Both the position numbers and the translations under genes were made by a program. From assembly GCA_009667805.1 (NCBI GenBank), contig CM019071.1, positions 45,891,593 through 45,955,592 of the forward strand: a stretch of DNA of 64,000 nt, given 5' to 3'. The stretch is from Leptobrachium leishanense. Lineage: Eukaryota > Chordata > Amphibia > Anura > Megophryidae. Shown here one piece after another: positions 62,679 to 64,000 of this stretch (its first letter is position 1; each line of letters begins with the position of its first letter). The notes below the pieces were generated by a model. That model made no database searches, was not told the DNA's origin, and was given only the letters and a program-made list of their open reading frames with translations.

Positions 62679-64000
62679 TAGGGATGAGCCGAACACCCCC
62701 CGAGTTCGGTTCGGGCCTGAACCCGAACTTCCAATATGTTCGGTCCGAACCCGAACCCGAACTCGAACTCCATGCAAGGCTGAAAATTTGTTTTTTAGAG
62801 TGCCCTCCAAGAGGGCATATATGCTAGATATTTGCCATAAAAGATGTATGGGGGTCCGGGTAGTGCCCTTGGGGACAGGAAACAAGGACAAAAGTAAAAA
62901 AAAAAAACGTTTTTAAAGGAACAGTGAGTTTTCCATGAAATAAGGGTTAAAAATAAAAATGAAAAATTCCTTCAAATGTCGTGCCTAGGAGGTCCCCATA
63001 ACCTGCCTGTGAAGTGGCGGATTTCTAGGATGTATAGAAACACTTAAAAACAAAAAAATGACATTTCATATGACAGTAAATGCTTTTCCTTTAATCTATA
63101 CATAAACAACTGCTTGGGGCGGCAGTCTGTATGAAAAGACATTTTCGTATATGCAGAAAAAGTTTACTGATTTTTTTGGCTAAATTATTGTGAAACTTAT
63201 GCAGGCTTTGGATGAAAGTAACAATAGGTGCTTCAAAATTGGTCCTTTAGCGTCCCCAACAGTGCCGTCACACCGTAACCCCTCTGAGGATATAAATCTG
63301 ATACAGGCATCAGTGGCAGTGCACCCAAATATTGTGCTTTTGGTGCCAGGCCAGCAAGTACTATCATACAGTAACCCCTCTGTGGTATTGTGGAAGAATT
63401 CAGGGGTGAATCTTGCGGTCCTATATTAAAAAGATATGCATCTGGTTAAGGCGTCAGTGCACCCACATATTCTGCCTTTGGTGCAAGACTGCCAGGCCTG
63501 CAAGTATCATCATATAGTAACCCCTCTGTGGTATTGTGGAAGAATGCAGGGGTGGACCATGTGGTCCAATATTGAAAATATATGATTCTCGTCAAGGCGT
63601 CAGTGCACCCAGATATTCTGCCTTTGGTGCCAGGCCAGCAAGTATCATCATACAGTAACCCCTCTGTGGTATTGTGGAAGAATGCAGGGGTGGACCATGT
63701 GGTCCTATATTGAAAAGATATGATTCTGGTCAAGGCGTCAGTGCACCCAGATATTGTGCTTTTGGTGCCAGGCCTGCAAGTGCCATCATACAGTAACCCC
63801 TCTGTGGTATTGTGGAAGAATTCAGGGGTGAATCTTGCGGTCCTATATTAAAAAGATATGCATCTGGTTAAGGCGTCAGTGCACCCAGATATTCTGCCTT
63901 TGGTGCAAGACTGCCAGGCCTGCAAGTATCATCATATAGTAACCCCTCTGTGGTATTGTGGAAGAATGCAGGGGTGGACCATGTGGTCCAATATTGAAAA
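62679..64000 (+). mobile_element. hAT-type element, TAGGGATGAGC family, continuing past the window
   Basis: Left end tagggatgagccgaacaccc, nested in the preceding copy. It matches 6414-7300 in order (gtgccctccaagagggcata, ctgcttggggcggcagtctg). The right end is outside the window. Confidence 0.85.
63240..64000. repeat. About 140-bp tandem repeat in the hAT element
   Basis: Unit starts (gcgtcagtgcaccca) at 63451, 63597, 63735 and 63872, spacing 137-146 bp, continuing past the edge. A partial unit lies before 63451. Confidence 0.9.

Overview
The window looks like vertebrate nuclear DNA, most likely from a frog with a large, transposon-rich genome. It has vertebrate CYP2 exons with canonical sizes and phases, L2 and CR1 LINEs, two Tc1 copies, and many non-autonomous DNA transposons of hAT, Harbinger-like, piggyBac-like and TA-target type. 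It also has short repeat ends that I associate with anuran genomes, such as the 'TTACATAGTTACATAGGCTG' and 'tatagcgccaacagtttcc' segments. The species cannot be named from this sequence.

Host genes. One complete cytochrome P450 family 2 gene lies on the minus strand (58772 down to 30079). It has nine exons, all with consensus splice sites and matching phases, and encodes a predicted 495-residue microsomal monooxygenase with every diagnostic P450 motif. A second CYP2 gene starts on the minus strand at 3929. Only exons 1 and 2 are in the window, and it runs off the left edge. Three further CYP2 pieces lie around them: a plus-strand copy of exon 1 (4732-4905), an intact extra terminal exon (23431-23615), and a dead exon 8 with part of exon 7 (12805-13309). 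The region is therefore part of a CYP2 cluster with local duplication, inversion and decay.

Layout. 1-2035: hAT-type repeat loaded with smaller elements. 2205-5038: start of the second CYP2 gene, ending in a nearly perfect 1.4-kb palindrome (3623-5038). 5215-12570: degenerate TTAGGG-like array with an L2 LINE inside, itself split by two hAT elements. 12805-13309: CYP2 pseudo-exons. 13581-18903: hAT element with an L2 inside. 19170-22880: minisatellites and MITEs. 23431-23615: extra CYP2 exon 9. 24697-29460: Tc1, L2, MITE and mariner-like copies. 30079-58772: the intact CYP2 gene. Its introns hold hAT, Harbinger-like, piggyBac-like, Tc1 and Ty3/Gypsy gag-protease insertions, a hAT element with a 1.8-kb minisatellite, and a 36-bp-unit minisatellite filling intron 1. 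60000-64000: CR1 LINE cut by nested hAT elements.

What stands out. The best lead is the palindrome, which puts two CYP2 first exons and their promoters back to back with a 4-nt centre. Two smaller fold-back palindromes with 0-3 nt centres lie in the same window. The extra exon 9 could provide an alternative C-terminus. I found no wholly new biochemical system. The unusual content is structural: snap-back inversions, transposons that moved with their nested cargo, and minisatellites whose single-copy source can be seen nearby.
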